Shown: piece by piece, positions 10,511 to 18,367 of the stretch
Position numbering within the stretch: position 1 is the stretch's first letter
How the letters are laid out: every line of letters starts with the position of its first letter
Assembly: GCF_000227685.2 (NCBI RefSeq)
Contig: NZ_CP007029.1
Span: 2,206,501-2,270,500, forward strand
Direction of reading: 5' to 3'
From: Thioalkalivibrio paradoxus ARh 1
Lineage (GTDB): Bacteria > Pseudomonadota > Gammaproteobacteria > Ectothiorhodospirales > Ectothiorhodospiraceae
DNA: 64,000 bases
Notes under the pieces: model-generated
Database searches by the model: none
Told to the model about the DNA's origin: nothing
The model's input: only the letters and a program-made list of their open reading frames with translations
Position numbers and translations under genes: made by a program

Positions 10511-10687
10511 CGGACCGCAGGAGGTCATGGATGGCTGACTTCGAGCGCCCAGGGACGGCTTGAGCGGGTCCGGCTGTCCCCAGTCAGCCCCCGCCGCCAG
10601 AGACGGTCCCGGGGCGGCTGGGTGCGGACCGTAGGAGGCCATGGATGGCCGACTCCGAGCGCCCAGGGATGGCTTGAGCGCGTCCGG
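10511..10687. repeat. Two copies of a 63-bp repeat (GGAGG-CATGGATGG family)
   Basis: Copy 1 (10511-10573) and copy 2 (10625-10687) share the order CGGACCG, (A/T)AGGAGG, CATGGATGG, GAGCGCCCAGGGA and GGCTTGAGCG, differing at only a few positions. The 114-base period differs from that of the neighbouring repeat family. The motif contains a ribosome-binding-like AGGAGG and an ATG, but the following frame is not conserved, so it is treated as a non-coding repeat. Confidence 0.75.
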
Positions 10688-10818
10688 ACCCGACCACCCC
10701 GGGACCGTCCATCCCCCACCCCGCTGCGTCAGCGTCGATCCGCCAGCCGGAAGGCCTGCGCCCGGATCACGCCAGATCCGGGGACTCCAGACCCGTGCTC
10801 TCTGAACCGTGGCGATCA

Positions 10819-11973
10819 TCAGCCCATCCCCCCGAGCGCCCAGACGGCGATCGCGGTCACGGCCAGGTTGATCAGCGCGAGCGGCAGCAGGAAGCGCCAC
10901 GCGAAACGCAGCAGCTGGTCGTAGCGGAAGCGCGGCAACGACCAGCGCACCAGGATCAGGAACCCGCACATCAGGAAGACCTTCACCCAGAAGGTCGTGA
11001 TCTGCAGGATCACCACCAGCACGTGCGGCAGCGCGATCTCGATGCCGCCTGGCAGCAGGAGACCCGCGTCGTTCATGTACGGCAGGTTGTAGCCGCCAAG
11101 GAACAAGGTGGTGAACAGCGCGGCGATGATCGCGATGTGGATGAACTCCGCGAACATGAACAGGCCCATCTTCATCGCGCTGTATTCGGTGAAGTAGCCG
11201 GCGATCAGCTCCGACTCGGCCTCGGGCAGGTCGAACGGGATGCGCTGGTTCTCGGCCTGCGCCGCGACCAGGAACAGGATCGCCGCGAACGGCTGCAGGA
11301 AAATCCCCCAGGCGGGCAGGAACCCGAACAGCAGCTCCGACTGCTGCTCGACGATGCTGACCAGGTTCACCGTACCGTAGATCAGGATCAGGCCGATCAC
11401 CGTGAGCCCGATCACCACCTCGTAGGAGATCATCTGCGAGCCCGCGCGCACCGCGCCGAGCAGCGAGAACTTGTTGTTCGACGACCATCCGGCCAGCATC
11501 GCGCCGATCACCGCGATGCCTCCCAGCGCGAACACGATCAGCAGTCCGGCGTCGAGCGGCGCGACCTGCATCGCGTAGCTGCGCTCGCCGAACCACTCCG
11601 ACGGCCCCTCGAACCAGCCGAAGAAGGTGCCCGGAACGAATTCGCCGCCGAACGGGATCACCGCGAACACCGCGAGCACCGGCACGAACGCGAACCAGGG
11701 CGCGAGCGCATAGGCGACCCGGTCGTAGGAGTTCGGCCGCCAGTCCTCCTTCAGCAGCATCTTCAGGCCGTCGGCAAACCCGTGGAACAGACCCCACCAG
11801 ACCAGCTTCACCTGCGTGAACGGGATGCGCAGGTACGCGCGGTTCGCGCCGATCCGGTCCGACATGATTGCGGCCTGCTTGCGCTCGACCCAGGTCAGGA
11901 TCAGCCCGACGGTCATCAGCATCAACACCGCGTAGACGATGAACACGCCATGCACGACCAGGTCCTGGATCAT
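10819..11973 (-). CDS. nuoH: NADH-quinone oxidoreductase subunit H
   Basis: 384 aa membrane subunit that forms the quinone chamber with NuoB and NuoD. The conserved ERKQAAIMSDRIG loop, the acidic helix around EAESELIAGYFTEYS and AEFIHI are all present. It is longer than the E. coli protein (325 aa), partly through an insert around FVPGTFFGWFEGPSEWFGERS. Its ATG overlaps the stop of nuoG (ATGA). A block of repeats follows it instead of the usual immediate nuoI. Confidence 0.97.
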   Translation of the reverse strand: MIQDLVVHGVFIVYAVLMLMTVGLILTWVERKQAAIMSDRIGANRAYLRIPFTQVKLVWWGLFHGFADGLKMLLKEDWRPNSYDRVAYALAPWFAFVPVLAVFAVIPFGGEFVPGTFFGWFEGPSEWFGERSYAMQVAPLDAGLLIVFALGGIAVIGAMLAGWSSNNKFSLLGAVRAGSQMISYEVVIGLTVIGLILIYGTVNLVSIVEQQSELLFGFLPAWGIFLQPFAAILFLVAAQAENQRIPFDLPEAESELIAGYFTEYSAMKMGLFMFAEFIHIAIIAALFTTLFLGGYNLPYMNDAGLLLPGGIEIALPHVLVVILQITTFWVKVFLMCGFLILVRWSLPRFRYDQLLRFAWRFLLPLALINLAVTAIAVWALGGMG

Positions 11974-13400
11974 CGCGGCCCCCCGCCGGGAGCGGCGAGC
12001 AGCGGGAACAGCGTCTCGGCGTCGATCACGCCGTCGGGACGCGGTCGGCAGGGCTCGAAGGCGCTGACCACGCCGTCGAAGTTGGTGTAGTGGCCGCGCC
12101 GCTCGGTCTGGATACTGAGCGGAATGAACACGTCGGCATGCCCGTTTTCCGGCAGCAGCCAGGAACCGAGGAACAGGATCTTCGCGCCGCGCGGCAAACC
12201 CGCGAAGTCCACGCCTTCACCCCAGACCAGGATCAGGTCGGCATCGTCGGGAATCTCGGCCGGATCGGAGCCGAACAGCGCCTGCGCGGCGCGCGTGTTC
12301 GGGTTCTTGTCGGCACGGATCAGCAGCTCGTCCTCGACCACCTCGCCCTCGGCCGGGAGGTGGTCGGCCTTGGTGAAACTGGTGAAATTCGCGCCGAGCG
12401 CATTATGGAACGCGCGCAGTTCCTCGTTCGACGCCCAGGTCGAGACCAGCGCGATTTTTCGGTTCGCGCCCGCGATCAGCGCGCGCGCGGCCTCGATCGC
12501 CTGCATCATCGTCACCGGGGCGCCCTTCTGCAGCGCCTGCTCGGCGCGCGGACGTTCCAGCAATGCCGGGAGGTCGCGTCCCTTGTTGCAGATCCAGGGC
12601 CCGTTCACGCGCGGGTTTTCCAGCGGCGTGACCCGCAGGATCCGGGTGTTGTGCGTCGGGTCCAGCCCCTTCACCCGCCACTCGGGCTTGCGATGCCAGA
12701 GCTGTACGGTACAGCCGCGCGCGCAGCCGGGGCACACGGAGGGAGTGGGCTCCAGGTACCAGACCCGCGCCTGGTGCAGGAACGAGCGGGACAGCAATGC
12801 CCCGACCGGGCAGAGGTCGATCACGTTGTCCGAGTAGGGATCGTCGTCGAGCGTGCGGCCCTCGGCAGGGCGCACCAGCGACGAATCGCCGCGATACTCG
12901 ATCCCGAGCACGTTCGACTTCGACACCTCGCGGGTGAAGCGCACGCAGCGCGAGCAGAGGATGCAGCGCTCGTTGTCGAGGATGATCCGCTCCGACAGCG
13001 GGAAGAACTTGGTCGCGTGCAGCTTCGGGTCGTGCGACAGCGCCGGTTCGCCGTTGTACGCGTAGTGGTAGTCCTGCAACGTGCATTCGCCGGCCTTGTC
13101 GCAGATCCCGCAGTCCACCGGGTGGTTCAGCAGGATGAACTGCAGCATCGCCTTGCGCTGAGCCTGCACCGGCTCGGAATCGGTCAGCACGCGCATGCCG
13201 TCGACCACCGGCATGTTGCAGGCGATGTTCACGCCCCGCCCTTCCTGCTCGACCACGCAGACGCGGCAGCTGCCGACGATCGACAGCTTCGGGTGCCAGC
13301 AAAAATGCGGGATGTAGAAGCCGTTCGCGAGCGCCGCCTGCAGCACGGTGCGGTGCTCGCCGGCCTCGACCGCCTCGCCGTTGATGAAGATCACTGGCAT
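11970..13400 (-). CDS. nuoG: NADH-quinone oxidoreductase subunit G (short form)
   Basis: 476 aa. The N-terminal ferredoxin-like domain carries the [2Fe-2S] ligands C34, C45, C48, C61. The N5 cluster ligands are H93, C97, C100, C106, and the N4 ligands C146, C149, C152, C197. A further CxxCxxxC set (C223, C226, C230) plus C271 would hold the optional N7 cluster. The remaining 200 residues are a reduced molybdopterin-oxidoreductase-like domain, so the protein is far shorter than E. coli NuoG (908 aa). The ATG was chosen because it opens the conserved N-terminal strand MPVIFINGEAVEA; it overlaps the end of nuoF. The reading frame is intact and ends in an overlap with nuoH, so this is a natural short form, not a truncation. 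Confidence 0.96.
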   Translation of the reverse strand: MPVIFINGEAVEAGEHRTVLQAALANGFYIPHFCWHPKLSIVGSCRVCVVEQEGRGVNIACNMPVVDGMRVLTDSEPVQAQRKAMLQFILLNHPVDCGICDKAGECTLQDYHYAYNGEPALSHDPKLHATKFFPLSERIILDNERCILCSRCVRFTREVSKSNVLGIEYRGDSSLVRPAEGRTLDDDPYSDNVIDLCPVGALLSRSFLHQARVWYLEPTPSVCPGCARGCTVQLWHRKPEWRVKGLDPTHNTRILRVTPLENPRVNGPWICNKGRDLPALLERPRAEQALQKGAPVTMMQAIEAARALIAGANRKIALVSTWASNEELRAFHNALGANFTSFTKADHLPAEGEVVEDELLIRADKNPNTRAAQALFGSDPAEIPDDADLILVWGEGVDFAGLPRGAKILFLGSWLLPENGHADVFIPLSIQTERRGHYTNFDGVVSAFEPCRPRPDGVIDAETLFPLLAAPGGGPR

Positions 13401-14704
13401 TCGAGGTTCCCGCCGAACTTCGAGCGCTTGTGCTCGATGAAGTACTCGAACTCGTCGCGGAAGTTGTCGAGCATCGCGGTCGCCGCGTAGCCGGCGGCAT
13501 CGCCGAGGCCGCAGATCGTGGTGCCGTCGTTGAACCGGGCGACGTGGTAGAGCGTGTCGATGTCCTCGGGACGGCCCTCGCCCGCGACGATGCGGTCGAT
13601 CACGCGGTGCATCCAGCCGGTACCCTCGCGGCAGGGCGTGCACTGGCCGCAGGACTCGTGCCGGTAGAAGCGCAGCATGATCTGCAGCAGCCGCACCATG
13701 CAGGTGCCCTCGGCGATCACGATCATGCCGCCGGAGCCGAGCGACGAACCCGCCGCGCGCAGGATCTCGTGGTCGAGCGTGAGGCCCTCGACCTCGCCCG
13801 GAGTCAGCACCTTCGCGTCCTTCCCGGTCAGCACCTGCGACGAGATGCCGCCCGGGATCACCGCCTTCAGCGCCTTGTTGCAGAGCAGCCCGCCGCAGTC
13901 CTCGTGCAGGAACTTCGCCCACGAGTAGCCGAGTTCGACCTCGTACACGCCGGGGTTGCGGATGTGCCCGGAGACCGAGATCAGCCGGGTGCCCGGGCTC
14001 TTCTCGGTGCCGATCTTACGGAACGCCTGCGCGCCGTTGCGGATGATCCAGGCGACCGATGCCAGGGTCTCGACGTTGTTCACCACCGTCGGCGCCTGGT
14101 ACAGGCCGCGCACGGTCATCCGCGGCGGCCGGTTGCGCGGATACGCGCGGGTGCCTTCGATCGAACCGAGCAGCGACGAGGCCTCGCCACAGACGTAGGC
14201 GCCCGCGCCGCGGAACACGACGAGATCGCAGGAGAATCCGCTGCCGAGGATGTTCTCGCCGAACAACCCCTCCGCGTAGGCTTCCTCGACCGCTGCGGCC
14301 ACCCGACGCCACGGCCGGTCGTACTCGCCCCGGATGTACACGAACGCGTGCCGCACGCCGAGCGCGTAGCTCGCCAGCAGCATCGATTCCAGCAACGCGT
14401 GCGGGTCGTGCTCGAGCACCCAGCGGTCCTTGAAGGTCCCCGGCTCGCCCTCGTCGGCGTTCGCGATCAGGTAGTGCGGCTGGCCGTCGTGCGGGTCGAT
14501 TCCCTGCCACTTGCGCCCGGCCGGAAAGGCGGCACCGCCACGGCCCTGGATGCCCGAGTCGACGATCTCCTGCGTCACGTCCTCGGGCTGCATCGACTCG
14601 AGCGCCCTGGCCAATGCCTCGTAGCCGCCGCGCGCGCGGTACGCGGCCAGCGTGTGTGAATCCGCGGTCACGTCGAAGCCCATCAGCACCTTGCGCCCGG
14701 TCAT
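13391..14704 (-). CDS. nuoF: NADH-quinone oxidoreductase subunit F
   Basis: 437 aa NADH-oxidising subunit that binds NADH, FMN and cluster N3. GRGGAAFPAGRKW (54-66) is the glycine-rich nucleotide loop. A second segment, GAGAYVCGEASSLL, contributes to FMN binding. The N3 ligands are in ESCGQCTPCREG and the later TICGLGD. The start ATG (MTGRKVLMG) lies two bases from the nuoE stop; an earlier in-frame codon would overlap nuoE. The end overlaps nuoG by ten bases. Confidence 0.97.
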   Translation of the reverse strand: MTGRKVLMGFDVTADSHTLAAYRARGGYEALARALESMQPEDVTQEIVDSGIQGRGGAAFPAGRKWQGIDPHDGQPHYLIANADEGEPGTFKDRWVLEHDPHALLESMLLASYALGVRHAFVYIRGEYDRPWRRVAAAVEEAYAEGLFGENILGSGFSCDLVVFRGAGAYVCGEASSLLGSIEGTRAYPRNRPPRMTVRGLYQAPTVVNNVETLASVAWIIRNGAQAFRKIGTEKSPGTRLISVSGHIRNPGVYEVELGYSWAKFLHEDCGGLLCNKALKAVIPGGISSQVLTGKDAKVLTPGEVEGLTLDHEILRAAGSSLGSGGMIVIAEGTCMVRLLQIMLRFYRHESCGQCTPCREGTGWMHRVIDRIVAGEGRPEDIDTLYHVARFNDGTTICGLGDAAGYAATAMLDNFRDEFEYFIEHKRSKFGGNLECQ

Positions 14705-14705
14705 C

Positions 14706-15170
14706 TCAGTCGAGCCTCTCGAGCAGCACATCCAGACCCGCGGGGTCCAGGTTCTCGTGGTACGCCTCGTTCACCATCACCACCGGCGCGGTGCCGCAGG
14801 AGCCGAGGCACTCGACCCGAGACAGCGTGAAGCGCCCGTCCGGCGTGGTCTCGCCCGGCTGGATGCGCAGCCGCTCGGTCAGATGGTCGAGCAGGCGCTC
14901 GGCACCGCGCATCGAGCAGGACACGTTGTGGCAGACCTGCAGGTGCCAGCGCCCGATCGGCTTGCGCCGCAGCATCGAGTAGAACGACAGCACCTCCTCG
15001 ATCTGGATGCGCGGCATGCCGAGGTAGTCGACCAGCCCGTCGATGTCGCTGTCGGCGATGAAGCCCCGGTCCTCCTGGATCCGGCGCAGGCAGGGCAGCA
15101 GCAGCGTCGCGTCGTGGCCCGGCGGCAGGCGCGTCTTCAGGCGTTCGAACTCGGGGATCAGGTGCTTCAC
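14706..15170 (-). CDS. nuoE: NADH-quinone oxidoreductase subunit E
   Basis: 154 aa thioredoxin-fold subunit holding the [2Fe-2S] cluster N1a. The ligands are C80, C85, C121 and C125 (CxxxxC...CLGSC). It docks on NuoF in the NADH dehydrogenase module. Translation starts at GTG, overlapping the nuoD stop (GTGA), so the two are coupled; the frame runs open upstream only because it passes through nuoD. Confidence 0.96.
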   Translation of the reverse strand: MKHLIPEFERLKTRLPPGHDATLLLPCLRRIQEDRGFIADSDIDGLVDYLGMPRIQIEEVLSFYSMLRRKPIGRWHLQVCHNVSCSMRGAERLLDHLTERLRIQPGETTPDGRFTLSRVECLGSCGTAPVVMVNEAYHENLDPAGLDVLLERLD

Positions 15171-16399
15171 CGGTCGCACTCCCCGCCGATCATGTTCACC
15201 GTCCCGAAAGTCGAGACGACGTCCGCGAGCTGGTAGCCCTCGAGCAGCCGGTGCAGACCGCCCATGTGCACGAAGCTCGGCGCGCGCACGTGCACCCGGT
15301 GCGGGCTGCCGGTGCCGTCGCTGACGAGGTAGAACCCGAGTTCGCCGTTGGCCGCCTCGTGCGCGCGGTAGACCTCGCCGGCGGGCACCTGCGGGCCGTC
15401 GATCACCAGCTTGAAGTGGTTGATCAATGACTCGATTTCGCTGTACACGCGCTGCTTGTCCGGAAACGTGCAGCGGCGGTCGTCGACGTTGATCGGGCCG
15501 TCCGGGAGCCCCTGCATCAGCTGCCGGATCATGTGCACCGACTCGTCCATTTCGCGCATGCGCACGTAGTAGCGGTCGTAGTTGTCGCCGTTGATGCCGA
15601 CCGGGATCTCGAAGTCCAGCTCCGGATACGCGAGGTAGGGCGTGTCCCTGCGCAGGTCCCGGGGCACGCCGGTCGAGCGCAGGATCGGGCCGGTGAAGCC
15701 CCAGTGGATCGCCTCCTCGGTCGAGATCACGCCGACGTCCCGAGTACGCTCGATGAAGATGCGGTTGCGGTCCATCAGCCCGTGGATTCGACCGATGTAT
15801 TCCTCGTACTCGTCGAGGATCTCCTCGAGCCGTTCGAGCCAGCCTTCCGGCAGGTCGTGCGCGAGCCCGCCGATGCGCCCGTAGCTGTAGGTCACGCGCG
15901 CGCCGGTGAGATCCGCGAGATGCTCGTAGATCCAGTCGCGGATGGTCATCAGGTACAGGAACGCGGTCATCGCGCCGAGCTCCATCACCGACGCGGCGAT
16001 GCAGGTCATGTGATCGGCGATGCGCGAATACTCGGAGAGCAACGTCCGCAGGTAGCGCGTGCGCGGCGTGAGCTCGATCCCCATCAGCGTCTCGACCGCG
16101 TCGCAGTAGGCGAAGTTGTTGATCAGCGCCGAGCAGTAGTTCAGCCGGTCGACGTAGGGGATCAGCGTGTGCCAGGTATGCGCCTCGCACTCCTTCTCGA
16201 AACCGCGGTGCAGATAGCCGCAGTGCACGTCGGCGCGCACCACGCGTTCGCCGCTCAGCTCGGCGATGATCTGCAGCGTGCCGTGGGTCGCCGGGTGCGA
16301 CGGGCCGATGTTCACGATCACGCCGTCCTCGGTCGACGGCGTGTCGAACGCCGGCCGCACCGGGTTCCGCAGGGTCTCGTCGGTGTCGCGCGTCGTCAT
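15167..16399 (-). CDS. nuoD: NADH-quinone oxidoreductase subunit D
   Basis: About 410 aa, the 49-kDa-type subunit lining the quinone site. Landmarks include IGPSHPATHGTLQ, with the histidine that lies near the quinone headgroup in homologues, then GYLHRGFEK, and a C-terminal ...MGGLHRLLEGYQLADVV segment followed by GECDR. The ATG (MTTRDTDE) is preferred; a GTG four codons upstream is in frame and neither has a strong ribosome-binding site. It is not fused to nuoC, unlike in enterobacteria. A copy of the 115-bp repeat separates it from nuoC. Confidence 0.96.
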   Translation of the reverse strand: MTTRDTDETLRNPVRPAFDTPSTEDGVIVNIGPSHPATHGTLQIIAELSGERVVRADVHCGYLHRGFEKECEAHTWHTLIPYVDRLNYCSALINNFAYCDAVETLMGIELTPRTRYLRTLLSEYSRIADHMTCIAASVMELGAMTAFLYLMTIRDWIYEHLADLTGARVTYSYGRIGGLAHDLPEGWLERLEEILDEYEEYIGRIHGLMDRNRIFIERTRDVGVISTEEAIHWGFTGPILRSTGVPRDLRRDTPYLAYPELDFEIPVGINGDNYDRYYVRMREMDESVHMIRQLMQGLPDGPINVDDRRCTFPDKQRVYSEIESLINHFKLVIDGPQVPAGEVYRAHEAANGELGFYLVSDGTGSPHRVHVRAPSFVHMGGLHRLLEGYQLADVVSTFGTVNMIGGECDR

Positions 16400-16423
16400 C
16401 GGCCAAGACACCCACGATTCGCT

Positions 16424-16539
16424 GTAGGGCGGAAAAGCGCAGCGTCATCCGCCATGCGGCGCACGACCTGGGCACCGCACGCTCCGGCACGCCCCGGCGC
16501 CCTGCGGCGGATGACGGCCTTCGGCCTTTTCCGCCCTAC
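16424..16539. repeat. 115-bp palindromic-ended repeat, copy between nuoC and nuoD
   Basis: It begins GTAGGGCGGAAAAGCGCAGC and ends with the near-complement ...CGGCCTTTTCCGCCCTAC. The interior (GCACGACCTGGGCACCGCAC and so on) matches the two well-preserved tandem copies between nuoH and nuoI nearly base for base. It fills the gap between two normally adjacent genes. Confidence 0.9.
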
Positions 16540-16556
16540 GTTGGAGGCGGGCGGGG

Positions 16557-17030
16557 TCATTCGCGGTACCTCACCAGCGGCTGTTCGCGGCCCTTCGGGT
16601 AGTCCTTGCGCAGCGGATGCCCCTGGAATCCCTCGTACAGCAGGATCGGGCGCAGGTCGGCGTTCCCGCGAAAGCGGATCCCGAACATGTCGTGGCATTC
16701 GCGTTCCATGAACGCGGCCGAACCATAGAGCGGAACCAGCGAATCGACCACCGGATCCGCCGCGCTCACGGCGGTCTTCAGCCGCACGCGCACGTGGTCG
16801 CGCGTCGAGTAGAAATGCCACACCACGTCGAAGCGGGGCTCGCGGTCCGGCCAGTCGACCGCCGTCACGTCCAGAAACAGGTCGAACCCGAAACTCTCCT
16901 TCAGCAACTGCACGGTCTCGAGCAGCGCCTCGCGCGGCAGCCGCACCGCCAACAGCCCATGGGAGAAAGCGGCGTCGCGTCCGTCGCCGGACAGCCGCTC
17001 GCGCACGCGCTCCAGGAGTTCGCTGTTCAT
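16557..17030 (-). CDS. nuoC: NADH-quinone oxidoreductase subunit C
   Basis: 157 aa, the 30-kDa-type hydrophilic subunit that packs on NuoD. The segments FDVVWHFYST and ECHDMFGIRFRGNADLRPILL are the family signature (E-R-E-x-x-D-[ML]-[FY]-G), and HPLRKDYP is the conserved C-terminal motif. The length is shorter than many homologues (about 200 aa) but complete. Its start lies four bases after the nuoB end. Confidence 0.96.
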   Translation of the reverse strand: MNSELLERVRERLSGDGRDAAFSHGLLAVRLPREALLETVQLLKESFGFDLFLDVTAVDWPDREPRFDVVWHFYSTRDHVRVRLKTAVSAADPVVDSLVPLYGSAAFMERECHDMFGIRFRGNADLRPILLYEGFQGHPLRKDYPKGREQPLVRYRE

Positions 17031-17033
17031 CGG

Positions 17034-17528
17034 TTAGAACTTCTCGTTGACGATCGGATGGCGGGAATTCGCGATCTTGTCCTGCAGCTGCATGATGCCG
17101 TCGATCACCGATTCCGGCCGCGGCGGGCAGCCGGGGATGTACACGTCGACCGGGATGATCTTGTCGATGCCCTGCAATGCCGCGTAGTTCTGGTAGAAGC
17201 CGCCGCTGGATGCGCAGACACCGAACGCCATCACCCACTTGGGCTCGCACATCTGCTCGTAGACCCGCTTCAGGATCGGCGCCTGCTTGTGCGTGATCGT
17301 GCCGACCACCATCAGCAGGTCCGACTGGCGCGGCGAGAAGCGCGGCAATGCCGCCCCGAAGCGGTCGGTGTCGTACATCGTCGAGCTCACCGACATGAAC
17401 TCCATCGCGCAGCAGGCGGTGACGAAGGGGTACGGGAACAGCGAGAACTTGCGCGCCCAGCCGATCAGCTCGTCCTTGCGCGTGGTCAGGTACTCGAAGG
17501 CCCCCGTCTTTTCGTGCGCCGCGTTCAT
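17034..17528 (-). CDS. nuoB: NADH-quinone oxidoreductase subunit B
   Basis: 164 aa, carries terminal iron-sulfur cluster N2, which reduces quinone. The ligands C39, C40, C105 and C134 are present, including the tandem cysteine pair in TACCAMEFM and the IPGCPPRPE motif. The ATG is preceded by a repeat copy rather than by the nuoA end. It continues closely into nuoC. Confidence 0.97.
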   Translation of the reverse strand: MNAAHEKTGAFEYLTTRKDELIGWARKFSLFPYPFVTACCAMEFMSVSSTMYDTDRFGAALPRFSPRQSDLLMVVGTITHKQAPILKRVYEQMCEPKWVMAFGVCASSGGFYQNYAALQGIDKIIPVDVYIPGCPPRPESVIDGIMQLQDKIANSRHPIVNEKF

Positions 17529-17548
17529 CAGATCCCCGCTACCCAGGC

Positions 17549-17662
17549 GTAGGGCGGAAAAGGCCGAAGGCCGTCATCCGCCACTCGGCAATGGGCATGA
17601 CCCCGAACGCCGCAGACCGGGCCCGGTGCCGAAAGGTGGATGACGCTGCGCTTTTCCGCCCT
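17549..17662. repeat. 115-bp palindromic-ended repeat, inverted copy between nuoA and nuoB
   Basis: This copy lies in the opposite orientation to the other four: the GGCCGAAGGCCGTCATCCGCC arm comes first and GGATGACGCTGCGCTTTTCC last. Its interior is different from the others, so only the terminal arms are conserved. That is the behaviour of a family of palindromic elements whose ends, not centres, are maintained. Confidence 0.85.
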
Positions 17663-17676
17663 GCTCGGAAATCCGG

Positions 17677-18042
17677 TCATGCGCGTACGTCCTCCAAGAG
17701 CCCGGATTTCCACACGTAGAGCACCAGCAGCACCAGTAGCAGCAGAAAGAAGCCGAACACCAGCAGCAGCGTACCGGTCAGCGGCTGCGCGCCGAGCGCC
17801 CACAGGAACAGGAACACCGTCTCGAGCTCGAACAGAATGAACACCACCGCGATGCCGTAGTACTTCACCGGGACGGCCTTCACGTTCAGCCGGTCCACCG
17901 GCTCCGCACCGCACTCGAACGGCTCGAGCTTGGTCGCACTCGCGACCGGCTTCGGACCCAGCATCCGGTTCATCAGCAATGTGACCGCGACAAACCCGAG
18001 GATCGCGAGCAGGTACAGCAGGAAGATCGCGTACGGATTCAC
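17677..18042 (-). CDS. nuoA: NADH-quinone oxidoreductase subunit A
   Basis: 121 aa with three membrane helices, first gene of the complex I operon. KLEPFECGAEPV is the signature of the quinone-site loop containing the conserved cysteine seen in mitochondrial ND3. The second half contains FELETVFLFLWAL with conserved acidic residues. Translation begins at GTG with only a weak G-rich upstream site. Confidence 0.95.
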   Translation of the reverse strand: MNPYAIFLLYLLAILGFVAVTLLMNRMLGPKPVASATKLEPFECGAEPVDRLNVKAVPVKYYGIAVVFILFELETVFLFLWALGAQPLTGTLLLVFGFFLLLLVLLVLYVWKSGLLEDVRA

Positions 18043-18367
18043 GACGAATCACCGCCCCCCATTCCGTTCTTGTTGCGTTGGCTCCCGAGGCCCCCTGGCC
18101 CCGACCCTGCGGAACTCGCGGCAAGCATAGGGGATTCTCCGGCCACGATCCACCGCTGTTCACCCGGCCATCCCGCGCTCCAAGTCCCTACAGGGACCAA
18201 CCGATACGGAGTCCTGCACACTGCGCCGGGATCGGAGGACCACCAGGCGTGCCGCATCGGGACTACACTTTCGGACAGGCCGCGCCGGGGTTCTGGAGCA
18301 CGCAAACCGGCCTCGGGCGGCCTGGCCGCGATCCCTGTGCTGCAACCTCGCATCTGCTGGAGCCACC
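18043..18367. promoter_or_regulatory. Divergent nuoA/glgP intergenic region
   Basis: This 325-base gap must carry promoters for the leftward nuo operon and the rightward glgP. For nuo, a weak sigma-70-like pair is visible on the minus strand: TATGCT (18124-18129) 17 bases from TGGATC (18147-18152). For glgP only the GGAG ribosome-binding site just ahead of the ATG is clear. No small gene or RNA is recognisable. Confidence 0.4.

Larger units (their letters stand above)
10026..10818. other. Intra-operon non-coding block made of repeats
   Basis: No gene is supported in this 793-base gap between nuoH and nuoI. It holds three tandem copies of a 115-bp palindromic-ended repeat, then two copies of a second 63-bp repeat, with GC-rich filler between and after them. 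Open frames here are translations of the repeats. Transcription from nuoA would have to read through this block to express nuoI-N unless a secondary promoter exists. Confidence 0.85.
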
